Source: Nitrincola alkalilacustris
GTDB taxonomy: Bacteria > Pseudomonadota > Gammaproteobacteria > Pseudomonadales > Balneatricaceae
Assembly: GCF_008973755.1 (NCBI RefSeq)
Contig: NZ_WBOM01000006.1
Location: 1 to 64,000 of the forward strand
Length of the DNA stretch: 64,000 nt
Reading direction: 5' to 3'
Under the pieces are notes generated by a model. The model had not been told where the DNA came from, made no database searches, and saw only the letters and a list, made by a program, of their open reading frames with translations. Made by a program: the position numbers and the translations under genes. Position 1 is the stretch's first letter; each line of letters starts with the position of its first letter. Positions 36,214 through 44,508 of this stretch are shown piece after piece.

Positions 36214-36892
36214 TGCAGTATTGGAAGCGCGTGAGATCACGCATGTCTATAAAGAAGTGGGCCACGATCTCGTGGTGCTGGATGCACTCAATTTTACCGT
36301 TCAAAAAGGTGAGCGTGTTGCCATAGTCGGTAGCTCGGGCAGTGGCAAGACGACGCTGTTGAATATTCTGGGTGGGCTGGAAAAGCCTACCAGCGGCTCG
36401 GTAAGCCTGCTCAATGACTCTATCTATGATGTGGCCGAGTTACAGCGCTGTACCATGCGTAATCGCATGCTCGGTTTTGTGTATCAGTTCCATCACCTGC
36501 TTAACGAGTTCACGGCGCTTGAGAATATAGCCATGCCTTTGTTGATTCGGGGTGATAGCGTTGCTGCTGCAAGTAGTGCAGCAAATGAGCTGTTGGCTCA
36601 GGTAGGGCTGTCTGATCGTGCCGGTCACAAGCCGGGACAGCTCAGTGGTGGTGAGCGGCAGCGTGTGGCTATTGCGCGTGCCCTGGTGACCTCGCCAGCC
36701 TGTGTTTTGATGGATGAGCCCACCGGCAATCTTGATCACGTCACGGCTGATGAAGTACAGCAGTATCTAAATCGGTTGAATAAGGAGTTGGATATTGCGT
36801 TTGTGGTTGTGACGCATAATCTGGAGCTGGCCGGAAGTATGGGGCGGGCGCTTCAATTGACCAATGGTCGACTGGAGCCCTTCTCAGTCTGA
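36206..36892 (+). CDS. lolD: Lipoprotein-releasing ABC transporter ATP-binding protein
   Basis: 228 residues from ATG 36206; the frame is open from 36101 but that lies inside the permease gene. Walker [17 protein letters not shown], signature [15 protein letters not shown], Walker [13 protein letters not shown] and the H-loop [10 protein letters not shown] are intact. It powers the permease encoded just before. The gene after it points the other way and overlaps its end by 9 bases. Confidence 0.95.
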   Translation: MSSAVLEAREITHVYKEVGHDLVVLDALNFTVQKGERVAIVGSSGSGKTTLLNILGGLEKPTSGSVSLLNDSIYDVAELQRCTMRNRMLGFVYQFHHLLNEFTALENIAMPLLIRGDSVAAASSAANELLAQVGLSDRAGHKPGQLSGGERQRVAIARALVTSPACVLMDEPTGNLDHVTADEVQQYLNRLNKELDIAFVVVTHNLELAGSMGRALQLTNGRLEPFSV

Positions 36893-37435
36893 CGGTTTGT
36901 TATCTGTCTGGTTGCGGCGCTGGGCTCGTGCCTTGCCGCGTTTGATCCAGCTCCGGCGTACATGTATCAGCCAGACTATGCGTACTGTAATGAAGCCCAT
37001 TATTCCGGCAATGATGCCGCATAAGACAGATCCCAGCAGCAGTGGTTGCCAGATCAGCTTGAAGTTGTCGTAAATACTGTCGAGAGTCCATGCCATCCTG
37101 GGGGCCTCCGGGTCGGAACCCAGAATCAACAGACCGATTCGATAGCAAAAGTAGAGCATGGCTGGCATGGTAATGGGGTTGGATATCCAGACCAGTCCGA
37201 TGGATACGGGCAGGTTACTGCCAACCAATACAGCAATGACAGCAGCCACCACCATCTGGAAGGGCATCGGCAGAAAGGCGCAGAAGATACCTACCAGAAA
37301 TGCCAGTGATACTGAACGGTGCGACAGATGCCAGAGGTTGGGGTTCTGAATATAGCGCCCCATCCAGCGTAAATGCTGGTGGTTTCTCACCCAGTGGGGG
37401 TCCGGCATGTATTTTTTCAGAAGCTTGCGTGGCAT
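36884..37435 (-). CDS. DUF2062-domain membrane protein
   Basis: 183 residues. After a basic N-terminus come HRSVSLAFLVGIFCAFLPMPFQMVVAA and SNPITMPAMLYFCYRIG, the hallmarks of DUF2062, with three or four membrane helices and a very basic tail. The family role is unknown. Its place between lolD and comEC is conserved in Pseudomonas-type genomes. It converges on lolD with a 9-base overlap. Confidence 0.85.
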   Translation of the reverse strand: MPRKLLKKYMPDPHWVRNHQHLRWMGRYIQNPNLWHLSHRSVSLAFLVGIFCAFLPMPFQMVVAAVIAVLVGSNLPVSIGLVWISNPITMPAMLYFCYRIGLLILGSDPEAPRMAWTLDSIYDNFKLIWQPLLLGSVLCGIIAGIMGFITVRIVWLIHVRRSWIKRGKARAQRRNQTDNKPSD

Positions 37436-37502
37436 TAACGTTACTTTACACTAAGGGCTGCTCATTATGCCGCCTGAATGGATTCAAGCCAACAAGACAT
37501 AA

Positions 37503-37535
37503 GTGATTACAAGGTGATTACAACGTGATTATAAG
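37503..37535 (+). repeat. Three 11-bp tandem repeats before comEC
   Basis: GTGATTACAAG (37503-37513), GTGATTACAAC (37514-37524) and GTGATTATAAG (37525-37535) stand head to tail, ending 8 bases before the comEC ATG. The period is one helical turn, so a protein bound to each unit would lie on one face of the DNA. The last unit supplies the AAGG ribosome-binding sequence. Confidence 0.75.
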
Positions 37536-37543
37536 GATCAAGG

Positions 37544-39787
37544 ATGATCTATTATCTCGCCGGACTACTGACTGTTGCGCTCTTGCCCAGTCTATCTTCT
37601 GTTTATTACATCTTTCCCGTATTGATGCTCCTGCTGCATCCGTTTCTACGATATCGTGCTCTACTCTATTGTCTGGGTGTGCTTGTGGCGACGCTTTATG
37701 GTGCCTGGCAGTTGCACCATCGGCTGCCACTGGCTCTTGATGGCACGGATGTTCGCCTTGGCGGTGTTGTTCTGGACCTGCCACAGCACAGTGATCAAAG
37801 AGTCAGGTTCGAGCTGGCTGTTGATCAGGTATTGACGGAAGAGCCCTCATTGAAGCGTTTGCGTCGGGTGCAATTGTCTCTGTATCAACCTGAACAGATC
37901 ATTAAGGCAGGGCAATATCTTGAACTGGAAGTGCGTTTGCGATCGCCGCGCAGTTTGATGAACCCCTATGCGAGTGACAGGGAGCTTTACTATCTGCAGA
38001 ATCGTCTTGATGCCACCGGCTATGTTCGGCAACTGTATCTTCAGAGTGATGTCACCGGCTGGTCTCTGCCGGGATTTCGGCAGGAGCTGTCGGACCGACT
38101 GCATCTTCGCTTCAGTGAGGGGCATTCCTCCTGGCTGCTACAGGCGATAGTGCTGGGTAGTCGCCTGGATATGAGCGCTGAGCACTGGGAGGTATTGCGC
38201 AGAACAGGGACGGCTCACCTGCTGGTCGTCAGCGGCTTGCATATCGGTGTTGCAGCAGGAGCAGGCTTGCTGCTGGGTAGGCTGTTGATGGCTGGAGTTC
38301 TGCTCTGCGGTTTTACATCTGTCTGGTTGAGGCGTATCCCTCTGCTGCTGGCATTACTGCTGGCCGTGTCCTACGCCTGTATAGCCGGGCTGGGTTTGCC
38401 GGTACAGCGTGCCCTGATCATGGTGACTATTTTCCTGATGGCCGAGTGGTTCTTGAAGCAGGTCAGTGGGTGGGCAAGGTGGCGCTGGGCGCTGGCTGCT
38501 ATTCTGACCTGCCAGCCACTCGCGTTGTTGCAGCCGGGGGCCTGGCTCTCATTCAGTGCTGTGGCTGTTCTCTTGTGGCTCGCGCAGACATGCAAAAGGC
38601 CGGATACTTCTGCCTGGCGGCTCGCTGGACAGGCGCAATGGGCGATATTTGTCGGCATGTTGCCCTTGATGGCACTGCTGTTCAATCAATTTGGACTGCT
38701 GGCACCAGTGGTTAATCTGATTGCCGTGCCGCTGTTTTCGTTGTTGATTACCCTGTTGCCGTTGCTGATACCGGTATCATTGGCGGGATCTGAATCGGTG
38801 GTCTGGGGCGTTGCTCAGTTTCTTGATTATTTCTGGTCAGGATTGCAATGGAGTGCAGATATTCCGGGTGTGTTCATGCTCTTGGCACGTCCGGATCCCA
38901 TCGTGGTAGCGATCGCAAGTATGGCCTGCTTCTGGCTTCTGATGCCGCTTCCGTTGCATTGGAGGTGGGTGAGTGTGATGGCTCTTTTACCATTGCTGTG
39001 GCCTCGATCGTCAGAGGTGCCGCCTGGCGAATTCCATGCTGTGGTATTTGATGTCGGACAGGGGTTGGCGGTATTGGTCGAGACTCATCAGCATCGTCTG
39101 CTATATGATACAGGCCCCGGCTTCGTTGGTGGTGGAAGTGCACTGCCATTTACCATAGCGCCGCTGCTTCGGGCGCAGAATGTTAATCATATGGAACACC
39201 TGGTAATCAGTCATGGCGACTTTGATCATGCCGGTGGCTATCCGTCGCTGAAACAGATGATGTCGATAGGGCTGAAAGAGGGGGGTAGCGAGGATCTGAT
39301 CAGTCTGGGATTTCAGAGTTGCCATGAGCGACAGGAGTGGGTGTATGGCGGCGTACATTTTCGATACCTGACACCAGCTCCGCAGCCGGAGTGGAGCCGG
39401 AATGAGCAATCCTGCGTGCTGGAGGTCAGAAACGGAGCCTGCAGCCTGCTTTTACCGGGTGATGCCGGTTTGCCTGTTGAGTTCGGACTGGTGCGCACGG
39501 GCCAGTTGCGGCCTGTGACCTGGCTAGTGGCTGGCCATCATGGCAGCCGCAGTTCATCATCACAGGTTTTCATTGAACATCTGCAACCTGAGTACGTCAT
39601 CTATACCGCCGGATACAATAACCGCTTCGGACACCCGCATGACGATGTTGTTTTGCGATTTGACAGGTTTGGCGTCAATGCCAGGAATACAGCTACTGAT
39701 GGCGCAATCGTCTTGCACGCAAAGAAAGGCGGGTGCGAGACACGAAGCTGGCGCGAAGAGCGCCGTCGTTACTGGCACTCTCGGTGA
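37544..39787 (+). CDS. comEC: ComEC/Rec2 DNA-uptake channel protein
   Basis: 747 residues. ComEC brings single-stranded DNA across the inner membrane in natural transformation. Domains: N-terminal membrane and OB-like region (DUF4131, about 1-170), the Competence membrane domain (HLLVVSGLHIGVAAGAGLLL, about 220-480), and a metallo-beta-lactamase-like domain (about 495-730) with HGDFDHAGG (an intact HxDxDH zinc motif) and GHHGSRSSSS. It is full length. No other competence gene lies next to it. Confidence 0.94.
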   Translation: MIYYLAGLLTVALLPSLSSVYYIFPVLMLLLHPFLRYRALLYCLGVLVATLYGAWQLHHRLPLALDGTDVRLGGVVLDLPQHSDQRVRFELAVDQVLTEEPSLKRLRRVQLSLYQPEQIIKAGQYLELEVRLRSPRSLMNPYASDRELYYLQNRLDATGYVRQLYLQSDVTGWSLPGFRQELSDRLHLRFSEGHSSWLLQAIVLGSRLDMSAEHWEVLRRTGTAHLLVVSGLHIGVAAGAGLLLGRLLMAGVLLCGFTSVWLRRIPLLLALLLAVSYACIAGLGLPVQRALIMVTIFLMAEWFLKQVSGWARWRWALAAILTCQPLALLQPGAWLSFSAVAVLLWLAQTCKRPDTSAWRLAGQAQWAIFVGMLPLMALLFNQFGLLAPVVNLIAVPLFSLLITLLPLLIPVSLAGSESVVWGVAQFLDYFWSGLQWSADIPGVFMLLARPDPIVVAIASMACFWLLMPLPLHWRWVSVMALLPLLWPRSSEVPPGEFHAVVFDVGQGLAVLVETHQHRLLYDTGPGFVGGGSALPFTIAPLLRAQNVNHMEHLVISHGDFDHAGGYPSLKQMMSIGLKEGGSEDLISLGFQSCHERQEWVYGGVHFRYLTPAPQPEWSRNEQSCVLEVRNGACSLLLPGDAGLPVEFGLVRTGQLRPVTWLVAGHHGSRSSSSQVFIEHLQPEYVIYTAGYNNRFGHPHDDVVLRFDRFGVNARNTATDGAIVLHAKKGGCETRSWREERRRYWHSR

Positions 39788-39873
39788 TTCGTGCCATAAA
39801 GTGTAAGAGAAACAATCTACTTTCCATGACAGGGCTATGATAAAGTTGTGGCAGGAAAAAGGAGGCTCACTGA

Positions 39874-40494
39874 GTGTTTGAACTGATTAAAGCGGGCGGC
39901 TGGTTGATGATACCGATACTGGCCTGCTCTGTTGTTTCGCTGGCTATCTGCATTGAACGCTTATGGTTTCTTAAAAAGAGACATGTTATCCCCGCCGGGT
40001 TGCTGGGCGATGTCTGGGAACTGGTGCGCGGTGGCAACATGACGCCTGAACATATGCGTCAGATCAAGCAGGGCAGCCCTCTGGGCAGCATTATCGTTGC
40101 CGGGTTGAATAATGCCAAACATGGTCGGGAGATCATGAAAGAGAGTATTCAGGAAGCCGCCAGTCATGTGATACACGACCTGGAGCGTTACCTGAGCAGT
40201 CTTGGATCCATTGCCGCGATCACTCCTTTGCTGGGGCTGTTGGGTACTGTCATCGGCATGATCAAGGTGTTCACCGAAATCATGATTCAGGGAACCGGTA
40301 ACGTCGGCGTACTGGCCGGAGGTATATCAGAAGCACTCATCACGACAGCCGCAGGGCTTTCCATTGCAATCCCCACATTGGTGATGCATCGCTATTTTCA
40401 GCGTCGGATCGATACGCTGGTGGTGATCATGGAGCAGGAAGCCGTGAAACTGGTGGAAGTGATTCATGGCGAGCGTGATGTCAATTATGAGTAA
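39874..40494 (+). CDS. exbB: ExbB/TolQ-type proton channel subunit
   Basis: 206 residues from GTG 39874 (GGAGG upstream). MotA/TolQ/ExbB family: first helix GGWLMIPILACSVVSLAICI, then ITPLLGLLGTVIGMIKVFTEI and EALITTAAGLSIAIPTLVMHRYF, the pore helices. It works with the ExbD-type protein encoded 15 bases later to turn proton flow into motion for an outer-membrane partner. This copy lies in the lpxK cluster, as in Pseudomonas, away from any TonB gene, so its partner is uncertain. Confidence 0.92.
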   Translation: MFELIKAGGWLMIPILACSVVSLAICIERLWFLKKRHVIPAGLLGDVWELVRGGNMTPEHMRQIKQGSPLGSIIVAGLNNAKHGREIMKESIQEAASHVIHDLERYLSSLGSIAAITPLLGLLGTVIGMIKVFTEIMIQGTGNVGVLAGGISEALITTAAGLSIAIPTLVMHRYFQRRIDTLVVIMEQEAVKLVEVIHGERDVNYE

Positions 40495-40509
40495 GGGTGG
40501 ACGGCTGCT

Positions 40510-40932
40510 GTGAAGTTTCCCCGCCAGCGCCAGGATGAAGTGAGTGTCAATCTGACGCCTTTGATCGATGTGGTGTTTCTGCTGCTGATCTTCTTTATGG
40601 TTTCCACCACCTTTACTCGCGAGTCTCACCTGGAGATCAATCTGCCGGAAGCCACATCTTCAGCCGCTGCGATAACCGAAAGAGTCGCCATCGATGTTGT
40701 TATCTCCTCCGAGGGTCTATACAGCGTCAATGGCAAGCCGCTGGTGAATGCTCAGGCGCTGACACTGCGCAGGGCAATCATGGAGGAGGCCGGTGATGCG
40801 CGTGATATCCCATTTGTTATTACCGCCGATGGGGAAACACCGCATCAGGCGGTGGTGACCGCAATGGATGTGGCAGGCCAACTGGGATTTGCCAGACTCA
40901 GCATCACAACACGGGAGTCGGGGCGTGAATAA
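40510..40932 (+). CDS. exbD: ExbD/TolR-type proton channel subunit
   Basis: 140 residues from GTG 40510. One membrane helix, PLIDVVFLLLIFFMVSTTF, contains the proton-carrying Asp; the rest is a periplasmic ExbD domain (AIDVVISSEGLYSVNGKPL, FVITADGETPHQAVVTAMDV). The stop shares a base with the lpxK ATG at 40932, coupling it to lipid A synthesis genes. Confidence 0.93.
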   Translation: MKFPRQRQDEVSVNLTPLIDVVFLLLIFFMVSTTFTRESHLEINLPEATSSAAAITERVAIDVVISSEGLYSVNGKPLVNAQALTLRRAIMEEAGDARDIPFVITADGETPHQAVVTAMDVAGQLGFARLSITTRESGRE

Positions 40933-41939
40933 TGCGCCTGCTTGAGAGGAGTTGGTATCAGAAGGCTGTATGGAGCCCCCTGCTCAGGCCTCTGTCCTGG
41001 GTATTCGAACTTCTGGTAACACGCCGTAGAGCGCGTTACCTCAGATACCCCGAGCATCAGTGGCGAGCTTCAGTCCCGGTTGTGGTGGTAGGGAATATAA
41101 GTGTCGGTGGCACGGGTAAAACACCACTGGTGATCGCTCTGATAGCGCTGTATCGTGCCCAGGGTTTCAGACCGGGTGTGGTCAGTAGGGGGTATGGCGG
41201 GAAACCACCTCACTATCCTTTTCATGTGACTTCAAACGCCAGTCCAACTGAGTCAGGTGATGAGCCACTGTTGATTGTTCGCCATACTGGTGTCCCACTG
41301 GTGGTGGATCCGGACAGAGTGGCGGCGGCTAAATGGCTGCTGGCAGAGACAGATTGCGATATCATCATCAGTGATGACGGCTTGCAACACTATCGCCTGG
41401 CCAGGGATATCGAGATTGCGGTGATTGATGGTCAGCGGGGCCTGGGTAATGAACGCTGTCTGCCGGAAGGTCCTTTGCGTGAGCCTGTGAGTCGCCTGCA
41501 GCAAGTGGATATGGTGGTTGTTAACAGTGGTCAGGCACATAAATGGCCCGGCGCATTCCGGATGGATATAGTGCCGACTTCGCTGCGACATCTGCGTTCA
41601 GGAGCCAGTTACAGTATTGATGCGTGGCGTGCCGGAAAGGACGGCAGGGTTCATGCGGTGGCTGGGATCGGTAATCCGTCGCGCTTTTTCGAAACCCTGG
41701 AAAAAATCGGGTTGCAACCGATAGAACACCCATTTCCGGATCATCATCATTACCATCCGGACGATATTGAATTCAAGGATGAGTTACCTGTCATCATGAC
41801 CGAGAAGGATGCGGTGAAATTTCACAACCCGTTGCCGGTTGATTGCTGGGCTTTGCAGGTTGAGGCCGGGCTTGCGCAGGAGTTTGAAGAGCGACTGCTG
41901 CAGTTGACGCAGCGTATCAATTTACAGAACAGGACTTGA
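40932..41939 (+). CDS. lpxK: Tetraacyldisaccharide 4'-kinase
   Basis: 335 residues. LpxK phosphorylates the lipid A disaccharide at the 4' position on the inner membrane. The P-loop [32 protein letters not shown] and the C-terminal HPFPDHHHY and MTEKDAVKF motifs are all present. Its start overlaps exbD by one base; the Trm112-type gene follows after 2 bases. Confidence 0.96.
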   Translation: MRLLERSWYQKAVWSPLLRPLSWVFELLVTRRRARYLRYPEHQWRASVPVVVVGNISVGGTGKTPLVIALIALYRAQGFRPGVVSRGYGGKPPHYPFHVTSNASPTESGDEPLLIVRHTGVPLVVDPDRVAAAKWLLAETDCDIIISDDGLQHYRLARDIEIAVIDGQRGLGNERCLPEGPLREPVSRLQQVDMVVVNSGQAHKWPGAFRMDIVPTSLRHLRSGASYSIDAWRAGKDGRVHAVAGIGNPSRFFETLEKIGLQPIEHPFPDHHHYHPDDIEFKDELPVIMTEKDAVKFHNPLPVDCWALQVEAGLAQEFEERLLQLTQRINLQNRT

Positions 41940-41941
41940 GA

Positions 41942-42133
41942 ATGGATCAGAAACTGCTTGATATACTGGTGTGTCCCGTATCCAAGGCACCATTGGAGTG
42001 GAATAAAGAGACCAACGAGCTGATCTGTCGGACCAGTGGGCTGGCCTACCCCATTCGGGATGACATTCCTGTGATGCTGGAGAGTGAGGCTCGCACCCTG
42101 TCGGCTGAAGAACGTCTGAAAGAGAAAAAATAA
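41942..42133 (+). CDS. Trm112/YcaR-family small protein
   Basis: 63 residues from ATG 41942. It reads [20 protein letters not shown], then [22 protein letters not shown], the Trm112/UPF0434 fold. One typical cysteine pair is partly replaced (CPVSK), so zinc binding may be lost. It may act as a cofactor for a methyltransferase, as Trm112 does, but the bacterial role is unclear. Its stop shares a base with the kdsB ATG. Confidence 0.9.
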   Translation: MDQKLLDILVCPVSKAPLEWNKETNELICRTSGLAYPIRDDIPVMLESEARTLSAEERLKEKK

Positions 42134-42900
42134 TGAGTTTTTCAGTTGTCATTCCGGCTCGTTTTGCTTCTACACGCTTTCCCGGCAAGCCTCTGGCTGA
42201 TCTGGCCGGTAAGCCGATGCTGCAGCATGTATATGAGCGCGCGTGCGAGAGTGAGGCCAGTAGGGTTATCGTCGCGACTGATAATCAGCAGATCGCTGAT
42301 GTGGCATCGGCGTTCGGTGCCGAGGTGTGCATGACATCACCGGATCACCCATCCGGTACCGATCGCTTGCAGGAGGTTGTGAAGCGCCTTGGATTCTATG
42401 CGGATGATATCGTGGTGAATGTTCAGGGGGATGAGCCCTTGATACCGCCACGTATCATCAATCAGGTGGCGCATAACCTGATTGCGATGACCGAGGCGGG
42501 GATAGCAACCCTTTCGGAGCCGATTGAAGAGCTGGATGCCCTCCTTAATCCGAACGTCGTCAAGGTGGTAACTGATTGTAAGGGTATGGCACTCTATTTC
42601 AGTCGTGCGACTATTCCCTGGCCACGGGATGCCTTTGCCGGGAAGAATAAACCCGACAGCATACCGACAGGTTTCAGTTGGCAGCGTCATATCGGCCTGT
42701 ATGCCTACCGTGTACGACTGCTGAATGAGTATGTTACCTGGCCACCTGCACCCTTGGAGCAGACAGAGTCACTGGAACAGTTGCGTGCCTTGTGGATGGG
42801 GGTTCGCATCCATGTCGCAGCAGCAGATGAAGCGCCACCGGCGGGTGTTGATACTCCTGAAGATCTGGAGAGAGTCAGGGCGTGGCTGGCGCAGCAATAA
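42133..42900 (+). CDS. kdsB: CMP-KDO synthetase
   Basis: 255 residues. KdsB activates KDO with CTP for lipopolysaccharide core synthesis. The nucleotidyltransferase start [17 protein letters not shown], the HPSGTDRL loop, [11 protein letters not shown] with the metal-binding Asp, and HIGLYAYR are intact. It overlaps the Trm112-type gene by one base. Confidence 0.96.
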   Translation: MSFSVVIPARFASTRFPGKPLADLAGKPMLQHVYERACESEASRVIVATDNQQIADVASAFGAEVCMTSPDHPSGTDRLQEVVKRLGFYADDIVVNVQGDEPLIPPRIINQVAHNLIAMTEAGIATLSEPIEELDALLNPNVVKVVTDCKGMALYFSRATIPWPRDAFAGKNKPDSIPTGFSWQRHIGLYAYRVRLLNEYVTWPPAPLEQTESLEQLRALWMGVRIHVAAADEAPPAGVDTPEDLERVRAWLAQQ

Positions 42901-42942
42901 GCCATGCCGGTGCTGCAAGTATGTTGAACAAGTGGCAATACA

Positions 42943-43452
42943 ATGATTGATACGGTTATGTCAAAACAGTTTCCTGTGAGTGTTCTTTTTGTCTGTTTGG
43001 GTAATATCTGCCGATCACCCACAGCGCATGGTGTTTTTTTGAAGTGCCTCGCTGATGAAGGCTTGCAACATCAGGTCGAGGTGGACTCTGCTGGAACGGC
43101 TGCATATCACGTGGGTAATCCTCCAGATCCCCGCAGTACCATGGTTGCGGCGCGTCGTGGTTATGACCTGAGCCCCTTGCGTGCCCGTGCGGTCGAAGGC
43201 GCTGATTTCGAGCAGTACCACTATATTCTGGCGATGGATCAGCAGAACCTGAACTTTCTTAAGGCGATGGCACCGGTCAACTTCACGGGGCATCTGAGTC
43301 TGTTTCTTGATTTTGCGGACTCAGTGGACGCGCGTGAAGTGCCTGATCCCTACTATACCGATGGTGACAAGGGGTTTGAGCTGGTGGTCGATATGATAGA
43401 GGATGCGTCTGCGGGACTGATCCGTCATATCAGGGCGAGGCATGCCGGTTAA
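42943..43452 (+). CDS. Low-molecular-weight protein tyrosine phosphatase
   Basis: 169 residues from ATG 42943, or 164 from ATG 42958 (MSKQFPVSVLFVCLGNICRS); neither has a clear ribosome-binding site. The catalytic loop CLGNICRSP (C-x5-R-S) and the acid-loop VPDPYYTD are intact, so it should be active. Its place between kdsB and murB is conserved in Pseudomonas. It ends one base into murB. Confidence 0.93.
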   Translation: MIDTVMSKQFPVSVLFVCLGNICRSPTAHGVFLKCLADEGLQHQVEVDSAGTAAYHVGNPPDPRSTMVAARRGYDLSPLRARAVEGADFEQYHYILAMDQQNLNFLKAMAPVNFTGHLSLFLDFADSVDAREVPDPYYTDGDKGFELVVDMIEDASAGLIRHIRARHAG

Positions 43453-44489
43453 TGCTGTCAATTCAACGAAATGTTGCGCTTGATACGCTTAACACCATGG
43501 GATTTTCAGCCACTGCCGAGTACTTCACCCGTATTACAGAGGTGGCTCAGTTGCCGCTGCTTTGTGAGTATTGCAAAGAGCATGAGCTAGAGCTGCTGCT
43601 GCTGGGTGGCGGGAGTAATCTGGTACTGGGCGATAGTGTCTTCGGTATGGTGGCACAGATTGATTTAAAAGGCTGGGAGACAACCCGACTGGATGATGAC
43701 AGGAGCCAGCTGCGTATCGCAGCAGGGGAGAACTGGCACGCAGCGGTAGACAGAATGCTGGAAGAGGGATTGTTCGGCCTCGAGAATCTGGCTCTGATTC
43801 CCGGTACGGTGGGGGCGGCGCCGGTACAGAATATCGGTGCCTATGGAGTCGAGCTCAAGGACCGGCTGCTGGAGGTTGAGGTGTATGATCGAACGCAGGC
43901 GTGTTTTTCCAGTTTGAGCTGCTCAGACTGCCACTTCAGTTATCGTGACAGTGTCTTTAAATCGATTGAAGCGGAGCGTTATATCATTACGGCAGTGACC
44001 TTTGTGCTTCAGCATCAGTTTAAACCAGTCCTGGCATACAGTGGCTTGCATGAACTGACAGACAAGGCTGATCTGACCGCTCGTGATGTGTTTGATCAGG
44101 TATGCTCCATTCGAAGCAGTAAATTACCGGATCCGAAAGTGCTGGGAAATGCCGGCAGTTTTTTCAAGAATCCAATTGTTTCTGCTGAGCAGCTTCAGCA
44201 ACTGAAACAACACTTTCCCGATCTGGTTGCCTATCCAGATCAGGGGCAGTTCAAGCTGGCAGCCGGCTGGATGATTGATCGTTGCGGCTGGAAAGGCAAG
44301 CGAGAGGGGCAGATGGGTGTGTATGAACGGCAGGCTCTGGTGCTGTACAATGCCGGCGGTGGGACACGTGCGCAGCTGGAGGTTCTGATGACAAAAATCC
44401 AGCGATCGGTTCAGCAACGTTTCGGAGTCTGGCTGGAGCCGGAACCGCGCTTTTATCCTGCAGTGCATACTGCTTGCCATTTAACCTGA
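43452..44489 (+). CDS. murB: UDP-N-acetylenolpyruvoylglucosamine reductase
   Basis: 345 residues. MurB completes UDP-MurNAc with NADPH through FAD. FAD-binding LLGGGSNLVLGD, LALIPGTVGAAPVQNIGAYG with the invariant region, and GNAGSFFKNPIV with the catalytic Ser are seen; length and C-terminal region match the E. coli (type I) enzyme. The start overlaps the phosphatase gene by one base. Confidence 0.96.
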   Translation: MLSIQRNVALDTLNTMGFSATAEYFTRITEVAQLPLLCEYCKEHELELLLLGGGSNLVLGDSVFGMVAQIDLKGWETTRLDDDRSQLRIAAGENWHAAVDRMLEEGLFGLENLALIPGTVGAAPVQNIGAYGVELKDRLLEVEVYDRTQACFSSLSCSDCHFSYRDSVFKSIEAERYIITAVTFVLQHQFKPVLAYSGLHELTDKADLTARDVFDQVCSIRSSKLPDPKVLGNAGSFFKNPIVSAEQLQQLKQHFPDLVAYPDQGQFKLAAGWMIDRCGWKGKREGQMGVYERQALVLYNAGGGTRAQLEVLMTKIQRSVQQRFGVWLEPEPRFYPAVHTACHLT

Positions 44490-44508
44490 GAAGCCGGGTT
44501 AACTCTGG

